Shown here in pieces: positions 13,701 to 24,595 of a DNA stretch of 64,000 bases; within the stretch, counting starts at the first letter, position 1, and each line of letters starts with the position of its first letter. The DNA lies in NCBI GenBank assembly GCA_023079485.1, contig CM041084.1, positions 18,194,609 to 18,258,608 of the forward strand, given 5' to 3'. The DNA comes from Archilochus colubris. Its lineage: Eukaryota; Chordata; Aves; Apodiformes; Trochilidae. Position numbers and translations under genes: made by a program. Under the pieces are notes generated by a model that was given only the letters and a program-made list of their open reading frames with translations, made no database searches and was not told the origin of the DNA.

Positions 13701-16700
13701 TGACATCTTTAATAACTAATAAATTGAAGGCAATGATCTCATCACAAGCTCTAACGTAAAATAAATAAATAAAAATGTAAATCATACTATGAGAGAATTC
13801 AAAAAAAGAATATCCAGAACTAATTCAAGTCTTACTCTGATACATTTATAAGTGAATTGTAAATGCCTAATAAAATGAAATAAAATAAAATCACTATCAA
13901 AACACTTTTTCAAAGGCAGTATTTATTTACAGAGTGTACTTCACAAGCCAGATGAAGAAAGAATAATTAGGCCCTCAGTGATATCCACTCTCAGAAACAT
14001 ACAGGAACCAGTTCTGATTTTCTCCTAAATTTTCTAAAAGACAGAAAGCTGCCTAAATCACAGTGCAAGAAAGAGAGCTCAAGTTTCCATTATAATGGAA
14101 AATAGTCTGTTTCTAGGGTTTTAAATTTTGGAAGGATGACGTGGTGTGGAGCTCAATAATGCACTTCAGCACCAAATTCCATGAGCTGTAGCTGCCAAAA
14201 CAATAGATTTCTTTTTAAAGAATATGTTCAAAACCGTTACTATCAAAGTAGCTTCTCCCATTAGTCAGCAGCACTCCAAGAAAAAATATTTTATAATTTA
14301 ACTGTCTGTCATTGTTCCAAGTTTATCTATAGTAAACAGAAAAAGTTTAGGAGTTTTGGAGGAGATTGTTCTTCCAAGTAGCCATTAATTAAACATTCAA
14401 ATGATAAACCCTGCAATTACTGTTCATGGTAGCATTTAATCATAAGGAACAACCTTATCAAAGCCAACCACAGAGTTGGAAAACACACAGGAATGAGTTC
14501 TGACAAAGGAATTTCTCTGACTATTCCTTGCACTTCCCTACCACCTGCTTCCAAACACTAACCCCCCAGGACATTCCTGACCATGAAAGACCCAGCATTG
14601 TGTAAATGTGCCAAAGTCCAGAGCCAGATTCCTGTTCCTTAGTTACAGGAACTTTCAGGATTTCTGCTCAGTGGTAAAGGCAGCTCCAGAGATACAGAAG
14701 CCTCAGAAGAGATGCCCTGGGAAAACGTGGGTTTCCTGTTGGCCCTTTCTGACCTTTCCAGCTTGTCAGTTCCAACCAGTTTTCCTTACAGATCATACAT
14801 AGGAAACTCCACATTAATGGTACCTTGAAGTTTATCAGCAACCAACCCAGTATAAGAAACCCCTGCCTCTGATCATGGCTGTTTGCTCCCCTCTGTGCTG
14901 CTATCTGCCATCTCCCAATTTGTGACACCAAATTAACCAAGAATTGATTTTTAATACTTTTTTTATACATTTCCACCTTTCATGATGTTAGCATGGTGTC
15001 CAGAGACACCTCCACAAACAACAAGGTCTCAAATTAGTATTTATTTTATTCTAAAAATGGGACCAAATGCTTTACTCCTTGGGCACAGATCTTCCACTAC
15101 TGCCAGCCTGAATTTTTGATATTGCACAAATATAAATGGAGGCAAATAATTCAAGAGCATGCTACAGTACATTGTAAGGGCTCAGTTTTGTTCAAGTTCA
15201 AGATACTGTCATCTTGTCTTCTGCTTCAGCCAGGAAAGACTAAACCCGGACAACCTTTGCTATTCTACCAAAGAACACTGCAAGGTGCCCCTGACTCCTA
15301 AAGCCAATGGAAAATGACAGTGGGCAATGACTTTCCACATCTTCTTGAAACAGTCATCTCCCTAAGGGACTGCTAACTTTCTTTACCAGAACAAGAAATT
15401 AGCCCCCAACCCTTTTATATAAGGAGTGATACAGATAGAGATCTGTCTATATGTCTTTCTCAAATCATTGCATCAGACATCACTAGATCAAGGCCACACA
15501 AGGTATGCCAATTATGTGCTAGACTGCTGTCTCAAAATATCCATATATGTGCTTTAAAAAGGATCAAATCACATTTTATTATTAGGTGGGAAGTTTTAAG
15601 AACCACTTAATCACATTTCATTTATGGGAGGTTTTCATTCTAGTACATCCAGAAAAGGTCAAAAGTAACAGCTATAATTTTATTACTATTTTAAAGGCAA
15701 ACACTGGGGAAGAGGGTAACATATTTGTGGGCCACAGCCATTCACACAAATCCTAATATGAAATATTTGCAGACATTCTGTTCTCCTCTACCATCTGAAA
15801 AACTAAAGACTATGGAAAACCAGCTCAGTACCAGAATAAGCCAAGCAAGATAACAACTTACACAAATGCACGTGTCCACTTTACCAGCCCAGAGCCTGAT
15901 CCTTGTCAAATTAACCTTCAGATCAACACTGGCTGTGCACCTAGAGAAAGTTTCAGGCCTTTGAACAGATAATTTCTTCTGCATAAGCAACAAATCAGTT
16001 TTGAGGTAAAGCTACCAGCTAGATTACATAAAATAATTATTTTAAGATGTAAAATGGAATTAAAGTTAGCTTGGCATTTCGTTTGCTTTCTTAAAATATA
16101 AATTTTCTGCATTTTTTAAAAACACTGAACTGTAAGAAGCCTCCCTAAATGGGATTTCTCTCTCTCTGAGCAGCTAAAAACAGAACTGTAAATTAACAGA
16201 AACTTCTTCCAAATAAGACAAATTATTTCTATGGCAAAAATGTCCCTTTGGTAAACAGGGAACATTTATATAAACTAAAGCAGTGGCATTAACTCACTGA
16301 AAGATTTAAAATAAAAGATTTAAAATAAAAATCAAGAGGCACAGCATGGTAATACAAAAGGCCCAGTATCGATGTATCACTCCCATAACCAAAGCAAATG
16401 CTTCTTTAAAAATAATTTTAAGTGCTACATTTTCAGTAAATGTACTGAACAGTTTTAAGTACAACAGAAAAGTAAAAGTATTTACATGATTGGTTTTATT
16501 TTTTGATCCCACTGTATCTCAGAAAAGACTGACAGCTTTACTAGATTTGGGAAGCAAGTATTAAAAACCAAATAATGACAAACAAAAATATAATCAATTC
16601 ACTAATACCATATGGTAAACCATCTACCAATTTATAGCACTTTTGCAACTGTCTTTCAGGTATTCAATTACTAAGCACTTCTTTTTTCCTCCTAGAAGCT

Positions 16701-17698
16701 CAGGAACTCTGGCCAAGTGGAGTGGCTCTGCCAGATGCCAGCAGCACAACAGCTGCTAAAAGTGCTCCCTCAGCTCCTGTTTCTAAAAATGCTCAATTTG
16801 GTTCACGACATCCCATGACAGCAATATAACAAAAGCGAATCCCTCCTAAACTGAGCAAATGTGTTGGCGAAAAGCACTGAAGAATTTAGGTACAACTTGT
16901 AAAGCTGGTATAAAAACAGTTACTTCTAAAGTAGGTTTTCCTTGGCAAGCCAGCTCTGGCTTCACCGGGAATTCGTTTTCTGTACTTTACATAAAGCTAT
17001 AATGGAAGCTACATATAAGGAAGTAAAAGAAGAAGTGAGTTAAAAGTGAGAAATTTCCCTGAAATAAAAGTAAGTTACGAGATCACAGCCACAGACATCT
17101 ACCCCACAACAAACACAGGAACAACCCCACAGACAGCCAGGGGAACCCGCGCAGGCAGCAGACGAGCGTCGTGAGCTTTCCCCCCGGGCCGCAGAGGACT
17201 CGGCAGTCGTGTCCTGGCACGGCGGGACCGGGCCAAGCTCTACGAGGAACAAAATCCTTGGCACACTAAGCGGACAACCCTTCGGGAGTGAGACGGAACA
17301 GAGCGGCTCCCTGGCAGCCCCGCTCCGAGCGGCAGCCCGGCCCAGCACCCCGCTCCGCCCTCCCCGCCGCCGGGCCCCAAGCGCAGCGGCGTCGGGGCGC
17401 GGAAGTCCCCGCGGCCGCGCACCGCCTGGTCCCGCCGCATCTCGCGTGGCGGAAGAGTGTCCAGTGCATACCTGCGCTTTGGAGGGTCTCGATGTTCTGC
17501 GGCCGGGCGGCGAACTCGGCCACCGCCTGCACGAACTGCGCCCGGGCTCGTTGGTACTGCTCGAAAACTGCGGGCGGCAGCGCCAGAGCACCGAGTTAGT
17601 GCAGGGGCACCGGGCTAGCAGCGGCCCCACCAGCCACGGACCCCGACCCCTAACCTCAGCCACCCCGGCCTACCTTGCAGAACCTGCCTCTGGCTCAT
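4604..17698 (-). CDS. SPAG6: SPAG6 (sperm-associated antigen 6), 5' part: coding exons 1-4, gene runs off the left edge
   Basis: SPAG6 is the vertebrate homologue of Chlamydomonas PF16, an armadillo-repeat protein of the axonemal central pair needed for flagellar and ciliary motility (family knowledge). Coding exons lie at 17674..17698, 17472..17567, 7982..8148 and 4604..4787 on the minus strand. Joined they give 472 nt, or residues 1-157 of a protein usually about 509 aa long. The start MSQRQVLQ and segments such as RPQNIETLQSAG, LGRLANYNDDLAEAVVK and LRAVGKHSPQLAQAI match the family closely. Helical ARM repeats begin around residue 40. Introns of 106, 9323 and 3194 bp all have GT-AG ends, and the exon phases (1, 1, 0, 1) fit together. 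No later SPAG6 exon was seen in 1-4603, so the remaining two thirds should lie to the left of the window. No frameshift or stop is seen in the four exons. Confidence 0.96.
4788..7981 (-). other. SPAG6 intron 3
   Basis: A 3194-bp AT-rich intron between exons 3 and 4. I see no gene, RNA or clear transposon in it, only short T-rich runs (for example a TGG-repeat stretch near 7.06 kb). Confidence 0.75.
7982..8148 (-). CDS. SPAG6: SPAG6 coding exon 3
   Basis: Acceptor AACTCAG|GTGTAATA and donor CAGAAT|GTAAGG. It encodes an armadillo repeat with ISLLRPLLLDSVPTVQH and LANYNDDLAEAVVK. The frame is fully open across 167 nt and the exon ends in phase 0. Confidence 0.96.
8149..17471 (-). other. SPAG6 intron 2
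   Basis: A 9323-bp intron. It holds an ancient CR1-like LINE relic (8.95-9.35 kb) and a short tandem duplication of a 14-bp word (AAAGATTTAAAATA) near 16306-16333. Open frames up to 163 codons (13128..13619, minus) show no family resemblance and are within chance expectation. Confidence 0.75.
8955..9350 (+). repeat. ancient CR1/L3-type LINE fragment (C-terminal ORF2 part)
   Basis: The DNA follows the end of the reverse-transcriptase ORF of CR1-like LINEs: a CATCGATGATCTGGAA word, then an ACAAAGTTATTCAAGG-like word, and a partly open frame (9034..9300) with NDWITKWQMK and TTQEKDLDD, the counterparts of the W-Q-M and QEKDLGV motifs. The catalytic-region ADD equivalent is mutated, so this is a dead relic. 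It lies opposite in strand to SPAG6, within intron 2. Confidence 0.75.
17472..17567 (-). CDS. SPAG6: SPAG6 coding exon 2
   Basis: Acceptor CCGCAG|TTTTCGAG and donor GCGCAG|GTATGC. It encodes FEQYQRARAQFVQAVAEF and then AARPQNIETLQSA. It is only 106 bp from exon 1, inside the CpG island. Confidence 0.95.
17674..17698 (-). CDS. SPAG6: SPAG6 coding exon 1 (start codon)
   Basis: Reads ATG then SQRQVLQ plus one base, followed by the donor G|GTAGGC. The start is chosen because MSQRQVLQ is the conserved family N-terminus and the one-base overhang completes a Val codon with exon 2. Confidence 0.93.
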
Positions 17699-17748
17699 GT
17701 CGGCGGCGCGGCAGGCTGCGCACCCGCGCAGGGCTGTACTGTGTACCC

Positions 17749-17762
17749 GTCGCTCTGGCAAC
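17749..17762 (-). promoter_or_regulatory. X-box (RFX-binding site) upstream of SPAG6
   Basis: The minus strand reads GTTGCCAGAGCGAC, 51 bp upstream of the SPAG6 start codon. GTTGCC is a perfect RFX half-site, and the second half (AGCGAC versus RGYAAC) has one mismatch with a two-base spacer. RFX factors are the standard activators of ciliary genes, which fits SPAG6 function. Assignment is by motif and position only. Confidence 0.65.
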
Positions 17763-19180
17763 CGGGCGGAAGCGGAGCCTCGGGGGGGGGCGGGGCCGCA
17801 GTAACACCGCCCGTGACGCCAGGACGCCCTCCTGCCGCGGGCCGTCCCGCGCCGCTCCGCGCCCCACTCCCTCACAGCCCCCCGGTGCCCGGCCCTGTGC
17901 GCCGGCGAGGGACCGCACCCGGGTGGCCGTGTGCGCACAAGAATGCTAAACGTACACCCATCGGTACAGGTCTGGGCATAGGCACCTATGGAGATGCGCG
18001 GGGGCGTACGGACCTATAGGTCTGCGGAGAGAGGGCTTCGCGCATCTGTATCACCACTGTACCACAACTCCGGTGTATGTATCTGTGGGTGTATATGAAC
18101 ACGTAGTTACATACAAGGACGTATACAGGCGGCTGCATGTGCTCATCTCAACACAGGGAGCTCTTGTCCCCGGGAGTGACGGGCAGGACCCGCGGGACGG
18201 TGCCGGGCTCAGAGCAGGGACTGGCTCGGGCCAGAGCTCTGACTTGTGCCTGCGTCCGCCGCTGCCGTCCCTCCCTCCGCGCCGGAGCCGAGAGCTTGCC
18301 CGACCCCTCTGACTTTTGACTGGGGACTGCACCGCTGGGACTGCCCCGGCCGCGCCGCGAAGGCAGCCGCTCCTCGGGCGCCCAGAGCTGCGCGAGGCGA
18401 GGCGCTCCGCGGGCCGTGCTCTGCGCCGCGACCAGAGAACTGCCTCGTCCCGCTCCGCTGCTGCGCAAGTTTCCGCCTAGGGCTGGCAGGCAGGAGAACA
18501 GTGCTCCGCCGTCCCGGCTGAGCCCCGCGCATCACACAGCAGCTCCTGCAGGATCCCCCTGCCAGGCTCCGTTCCCCCTCCACTCCCTGGGTGGGGAAGA
18601 AAGAAAAAGGAAGAAAAAAGAAAAATAAGAGTAGTCTCAGTGAGCCCGGAGCTGCTCCCTCTGCACCCTGCCGAGCCCTTATTCTTCAGGGAGGGGGGTC
18701 CTTTGATTTTAATTTTATCTTTTGGGTTTTTTTTTTTTTCTTCCCCACTTTCTTACCACCCCTGCTATTCCTCCTTGGGGATCTCCACTATTACCTTACG
18801 CCGCCGAGCCGACCCACGCTGGGGTTTTTCGCTCGCTGAGCCCCCGCCCACAACCGCGAAGCTCTGCGCGCCTCGGCGACGAGGCCAACGCGGGCGCGTA
18901 GGGGCGAGCCCGTGGACTACAGCCGCTGCCTCTGCCAGGACCCACGCGGGTCATGCAGTGGAAGAAGCTCCGTCCCCGCAGGAGGGGAAGGCTCTGCTCC
19001 TTCCTCACCCCCACACAGGGTTGATAAGCCAGAGCGCAACCTCCGCGCAACTCCGGGAGTTGCTTTCTTCGCGCAGAGGCAGACGGCGAGAAGCAGCTTT
19101 TGCTCTGCCCGCGCAAGGGGAGCGAGGTAGGAAGGGGCAATGGGAGGGCGGTCCGGCAGCACCTCTCAGGCTCTGCCAAG

Positions 19181-22160
19181 CACAGGTACTAGTTATTCGT
19201 GTGTGCCATAACAGTATTTTTTGAATTTTTTTTTTTCAACAGCCTATCATTCCGGTAGATAAGCTAAGCACTGCCTTCCACTTTTCCCATCTTGGTATCT
19301 GCGGTTTTAAGGACTATTTACAAATAATTATCTTCATAACTGGCTGGCCAAGGTATGGTTGCATCTATGAGTAGACGCAGCCTTGGAGGTCTTTTCAGCA
19401 ACTAATACAAACGGTGGGACTGCGAAATGAAATCAGGATTAAAATTATTAGAATGGAAATAGACTCTACATCTCCCTCAGTAGCTTTTGAGGGTGATCCC
19501 CAAGATGCAGGATGTTTATGAACGGAGTCACTAGTTATCTCTTCTATCGATTAGGCTGCTCCAAGTGAAATCGTCATCCACAGAAAACCAGAGTAACTCT
19601 TCCATTAAAAATGCCCCTTTCTGTACCAACCTTTTAATAGATAGTGGCTTCAGGATATCATAGGCTGGTATTTTGCTCTGCAGAGCTCTAAATGTACAAA
19701 GTCAGATGACTGACACTACATGAACATATTATTTGATAGGTAGTAGAAAGTTTTGTGTCATATCTTAAAGTTGGAAGGTCGAAGTTGCTTCAGCTGGAAT
19801 TTAAGAGTGTGGAAAAGTGCAAAAAAGACATCTAATTCTAATAAATCATCTCTCGATTTGCTCAACCGAAAAGAGGTGGGCTAATGTAAACAATATTATG
19901 GTATAAAATGAGACACGTGTTTCTAGGATTATTTAATGTGAAAAAAATTATCTTTAAGAAAACAAACAAAACAGGCGATATGCTGTTCTTTACAAATAAA
20001 TAAAGCAAATTAAATAAGATTGGTGAGAAGGTCTTCTGCCACAGAAAATATTTTGGAAAAATATCACCATGTGTACTTGAGAAGGGAACAGCTGTTAAAC
20101 ACATTTCTTTATACTTATTTCAGTTCTTAAGTTAAAATAAAAAAAAATAAACAAACGGTGATGAATTACTTCCAGAGTTTTAGTTTGTTGGGGTTTTTGT
20201 TTGGTTTAAAAAAAAAATAAAATTAAAAAAAAAAAAAAGAAAGAAAGAAAGAAAGAAAGAAAGCTCACACACACACTAATGTGTAGATTACAGATAAATT
20301 GATTTGTCTAATTAAGTCTAATGTTCGGAGAGGTGAAAGAACAAAACGTACCCTGAGTACCTCCAAAACTTGCTCTCACATTTCATTGCTTGATACTAAG
20401 AGTCTGTTCACATGGCTAATACTAATAACGAGGAATAAACACCATGCAAATGCGGTCTGCGGAAATGTCACCCCTTCTCGCAAAAGTACTGAAGACGGAA
20501 AATCATTTATGGAAATGACGTAGTTGTGAGACTTCATTGCCTGCTGCTGGGGAGCTCATTAGTAGGAACCTGTATCCTTAGGCGAGTGATGTTAGTAACG
20601 ACTGCGGTCCAGCACACGTCAGCTTAAAAAGTAAACCTGAGACTAGGGGAACAGTCAACATTTATCCAAATTAATAACACCGATTCTCTTTTTGGTGGCT
20701 GTTCTTTAATGTCAGTCTTTGATACACGCGAAAATACACCCATACCGGGGTGAGGAAGCACCATTTTCCCCAAGCCAGTGAAAGTGAAGTTTGTCCCCGC
20801 GTTTTTATGGGGGGTGAGGGGTGCCGGAGGGGCTTCCCACCCGCTTTCCCGGCTTGGTCCCATTCCCCAGGTGCGAGGCAACAGGTGGCCCAGTCCGCGC
20901 AGGGTCCTCCGCAGAAACGCCGTCTGGAAGGGCGCTGGGAGGTAAGGTCAGGGACGGGCTCTCTGCCCCTCGATGGCTCATGCCCCGCGGTGCTGCTGCT
21001 CTGCGGCTTGAAATTGTGCGACGTTCATTAAAATGTGAGGTTTTCCCGCGTCTTGATGTAGCGGCTTCCCCACCGGCTGCGGGATGTCCCCGGATGCCCC
21101 CCGTGGTTCCCGCTCCTCTCAGCATCGTGATCTGGGTCTCTCAATCTGCCTCCGGAGGGTCTCCCCGCTTGCCACATGCCTGGCAAATTGTTTAAATCTT
21201 TGAGCAGACATATACAGGGTTACAGAAATCAGTTGTGGGACTTTTATGTTTGTTTGTTTTTTTAATCTCGTGCTTGCACTACTGAGCGCATCTGGGGAGA
21301 AGAGTGACTCGTAAACCACCACTCGCTCCCTCAGATCGGAGTTAAAAGCACTGGGCTTTTGAAAGGGGAGGTTAAGCGTGGAAGAGTTAGTGGTAGTGAA
21401 TGGGATGTAGGGAACAGAAGTGCTGTCTAAAAGACAGTGCTCTGAGCGAGGCATCTCCATTCCGTGGATAGCCTCTACTAAAATATAATAGTAGAACCCC
21501 TGAACAATTTAATTTTTAAATTGAACCTGGGCTTTGGCAAAGTTGGGTTTTAGCAAAAACTCTGTCAGAAGGACTGTAACAATAGAGAGTTCCCTCTTTT
21601 TCCCTGAGCTTTGTCTCGGGGCTCCAGCAAGTGTCAATATTCTAGGATCTCCTCTTCGCATTTTTCCTAGTGAGTTTAATTTCTGAGACGTTCCTATAGA
21701 ATAAATTAGTTCTGTGATGCGAAGGGAGGAGCGTCGAGGCACTTCAAAGGCATTAGAAAGAGGACTTCTTTTCCATCTCATAAGAGGACGACGCTGGCAT
21801 TTAAGCAGACATTTGTAACCGTAAACATGCAGACGGTATAGTTTTGGCTAGTGGCGATTGATGCGTCGCTATTGCACCAGGCAAAGACACAAGAAAAATA
21901 TTGAGGGACAAATAAACTGGAATAAGGCAAAACAGAAAATGTCTTGGGCTGACTTGCAGGATGGGACCAGGAAATATTAGCTGGTAGGGCTGAGCCCTTT
22001 TTACCACGTGCATACAGTTACACCCCTGGTTTCCTGCGGAACCGTCAACGCTTGTGCAGTGCCATTAAAAAAAAAAAATTAAATAAATAAAATTTGGGGA
22101 TGTTCCAAAACCGAAAGCCGGACCTTAATCTGTTCTGGGCACTTGAAAGGAATGAGGTCT
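19181..22160. other. intergenic sequence upstream of SPAG6
   Basis: Mostly AT-rich, with one short GC-richer stretch near 20.75-21.17 kb. No gene recognised. It contains a poly-A and GAAA microsatellite at about 20.21-20.26 kb. Confidence 0.7.
20208..20276 (+). repeat. A-rich/(GAAA)n/(CA)n microsatellite
   Basis: A run of A residues passes into about six GAAA units (20239..20263) and then a short CA repeat. This is simple-sequence DNA. Confidence 0.9.
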
Positions 22161-23210
22161 TCCTTTGTCTCTGTTTCTCCAGGGGAGGGTGTGTGTCGGA
22201 TTGGCGCTGAACGCTGCCCGAATCTACATATGTAAACCCAGCAGCGCTTCACCACAACCCCCCCTCTCCGTGCCAGTAGTGTTGCGGGCGCTAGCAGCTC
22301 ACAGCAATGTTCTCAGACAATGCGAAATACGCGAAGCCTGCGCGGCTGCGACGGGAAGAGCTGGCCAGTTTTTTTCTCTTCATCTGGAAGAACCAAACCT
22401 TCGTGATAAGCCACGGAGCCCGCCGCTCGCCCCGCGGCCGCCCCGTCCTCCTGCGTCGGCATTGTCCCCGACTGCTATGGTTAGAGGGGTGGGGACACAC
22501 AGCAGCCAGACGACGATATCCCGATCTGCAGAAGAAGGTGTAACGAGAGGCACCAGCAGCAGAAAAGGCTGCAAATCGCTGTCGTGTGGTTGCTATTAGC
22601 AACAAATCAGCTGAACAGCCTGCAAACCCCGAGCACCTAGGGCGGAGGTGGGAAGGCGAACGCCAGGGCTGGGAGGCTGGGGCTGGTGGGCGCTTTCCCG
22701 AGGAGACCTCCCGTGCAGCCTCGGGTTGCCTTCCCGGAGGGCGGCCGAGGAGGGCCAGGGCAGGGGAAGACACTGTTGCCACGCTTTGCGCTCCAGGAAA
22801 ATGGAAAGGCAACCCACTTAAAAGAGACAAAATGGCAGCTCGTGGCTTGTCGACATCCTTTTCGGTGCTGCGCGCCTGCCTCGCCTCCGTCGGACCCCCT
22901 TGCTGCCAGGTCCCCCTTGCCTGGGGGCTCTCCCTGTTCACCCACCTGCCCAGGGATAGCGCCCCAGCCCAGGGAACAGCAGCGCGCTGTCCCCCGGAGA
23001 CACAGCCAAAGCCCTTCGCCCTCCGCAATCAGCCCACACAGCCTGGAAAACCAACTCCCGTCACTCTGAATGGGACACGTTTCCGCGCCCCGCGCAGCCC
23101 AGCTCCGGTATGCTGGCTGCCGGCACAGGGAACCCGCGGAGTTTGTGCGCAGGCTCCGCACCTCGCGCAGCGTCAGATGCCTCGAAGGGGCATCACTCAT
23201 ATAGTACCCT

Positions 23211-23530
23211 TGGCCGTGCCAAGAGCTTTCCTTCTAGCTTTTCTGAGTTTTTGGTTTTTATGTTTGTTGCTGGACTTTTTTTGTTGGGTTTGGTTTGGGT
23301 TTTGGCGCGGTGTTTTTTGATTTTTTTTTTTTTTTTTGGTGGTGATGTTTATTGGTGTTTGGGGGTTTTGTTTTTATTTGCTTTCTTTGATTTTTCGCGT
23401 TTCCAATTTTAAATTTGTTTGGGGTTTTGGGGTGGGTTTTTGGTTTTGGTTTTTGGTATTTTTTTGTCGCATATGCGATCTGTTCTGGGATGTTGGGTTT
23501 TCTTTTCTTTGTTTCTTTCCTTGTTTTACA
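23211..23530 (+). repeat. T/G-rich low-complexity tract
   Basis: About 320 bp almost devoid of A and C on the plus strand, made of TTTTG, GGGTTTT and GGTTTTTGG words plus a T run at about 23.32 kb. No unit repeats exactly. It interrupts the GC-rich block. Confidence 0.8.
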
Positions 23531-24430
23531 ATCAGCCCTTTTCGGAGGCCTCCATCAACCTCAGAATCTTTGGCACGATGTTGTCTCTCAGATCACAAGG
23601 TGCCTCGTTGAAGAGGCATCTCCCGAGAATCCCCAGCACATGTGGAAGGGAGGGGTGCACAATGCCGGCGCCTGGGAGCTCTGAGCTCGTCGGAGGCTCC
23701 GGTATGCGGGCGGCTCCTCCCGGCCTCGGCCTCTCACCGGGGATTCGGTATGCGAGAGGCACCGGCGGCGCGGAGCCAGGTGGCGCGTCTGAAGGGGAAA
23801 GGCTTGCTACCTGCTTCTGCTACGGGAAAAGTGCCTCCCTGCCACCCGAGAGATGTCACCCAACCGCTCCCCGGGTTGAGAGCATCGTCTCGAGGAGCAC
23901 GGAAAGCATCTGCCTTTCCCTGGCGATGGGAACATACAGCCCTTTGTCTTTCTAGATGAGGTGCGATATTCAGCTGCGTGCCATGAAAATACAGGCGCCA
24001 AATGGCTGCCGCGGCCCACTCCCCTCTCTGTGAGAAGCTGGGGCACCTCGGGGCCCCGCCGTGCCCTGCGGAGCGATGGGGTCGGCCAGCCTCGGAAGGA
24101 GGCCGGGTCCCTGCAGCAGGGCCGAGTTGAACAAGGGACCGTGGCGTCAGGCAGCTGGCCCGGGGATGTCAGAAAGTCACGTCCCAGTACCCTCGGAAAG
24201 AAGGGCGTACATCCCCGAACAGCCGCGGCTGCTGGAACACCCTAAGGGCAGGGCGGGAGGGGAAGAGCAGGCGGGGGCGCGGTGCGGGGGCAGTGGCGGA
24301 GGGAGGCGGCAGCCGGGTGTGCCACCTGCGGAGCGTGCCGGCCTCCCCCGGCCCAGCAGCGAAGCGGGACACCGTGTCCCGCAGCACGCACAGGCTAACC
24401 GGGCGGTGCAAAGCGGGGGGAGCCGCGCGC

Positions 24431-24470
24431 TGCGCGGTGCTGCGCGGTTCTGTGCGGTGCTGCGCGGAGC
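24431..24470 (+). repeat. 10-bp tandem repeat, four units
   Basis: Four consecutive 10-bp units of the form TGCGCGGTGC (variants TTC, TGTG and AGC) lie in the CpG block 100 bp upstream of the NRF1/YY1 cluster. Confidence 0.85.
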
Positions 24471-24575
24471 GCCCTGCGGAGTTTCCGCGCTCTCCCTCCC
24501 CCTCCTTCCCTCCGCGCGCCCCGTTCGAATCTGGCGGCGCGCGGGGGAAGTTCCGCGGGCGCAAGGCGGGAGAGC

Positions 24576-24595
24576 TGCGCAGGCGCAAGATGGCC
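24576..24595 (+). promoter_or_regulatory. NRF1 site followed by YY1-type motif (orphan promoter signature)
   Basis: TGCGCAGGCGCA (24576..24587) is a full palindromic NRF1 consensus. It overlaps CAAGATGGCC (24586..24595), a strong YY1-type element. YY1 elements of this form usually sit just downstream of start sites in the direction of transcription, which suggests plus-strand initiation here. No known gene follows. Confidence 0.55.

Larger units (their letters stand above)
17110..19180. promoter_or_regulatory. CpG island over SPAG6 exons 1-2 and upstream
   Basis: GC- and CpG-dense sequence replaces the AT-rich intron at about 17.1 kb. It covers exons 1-2 and about 1.4 kb upstream. This marks the SPAG6 promoter. 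Long open frames here on both strands reflect GC richness, not genes. A T-run and AT-rich break occurs near 18.71-18.75 kb. Confidence 0.8.
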
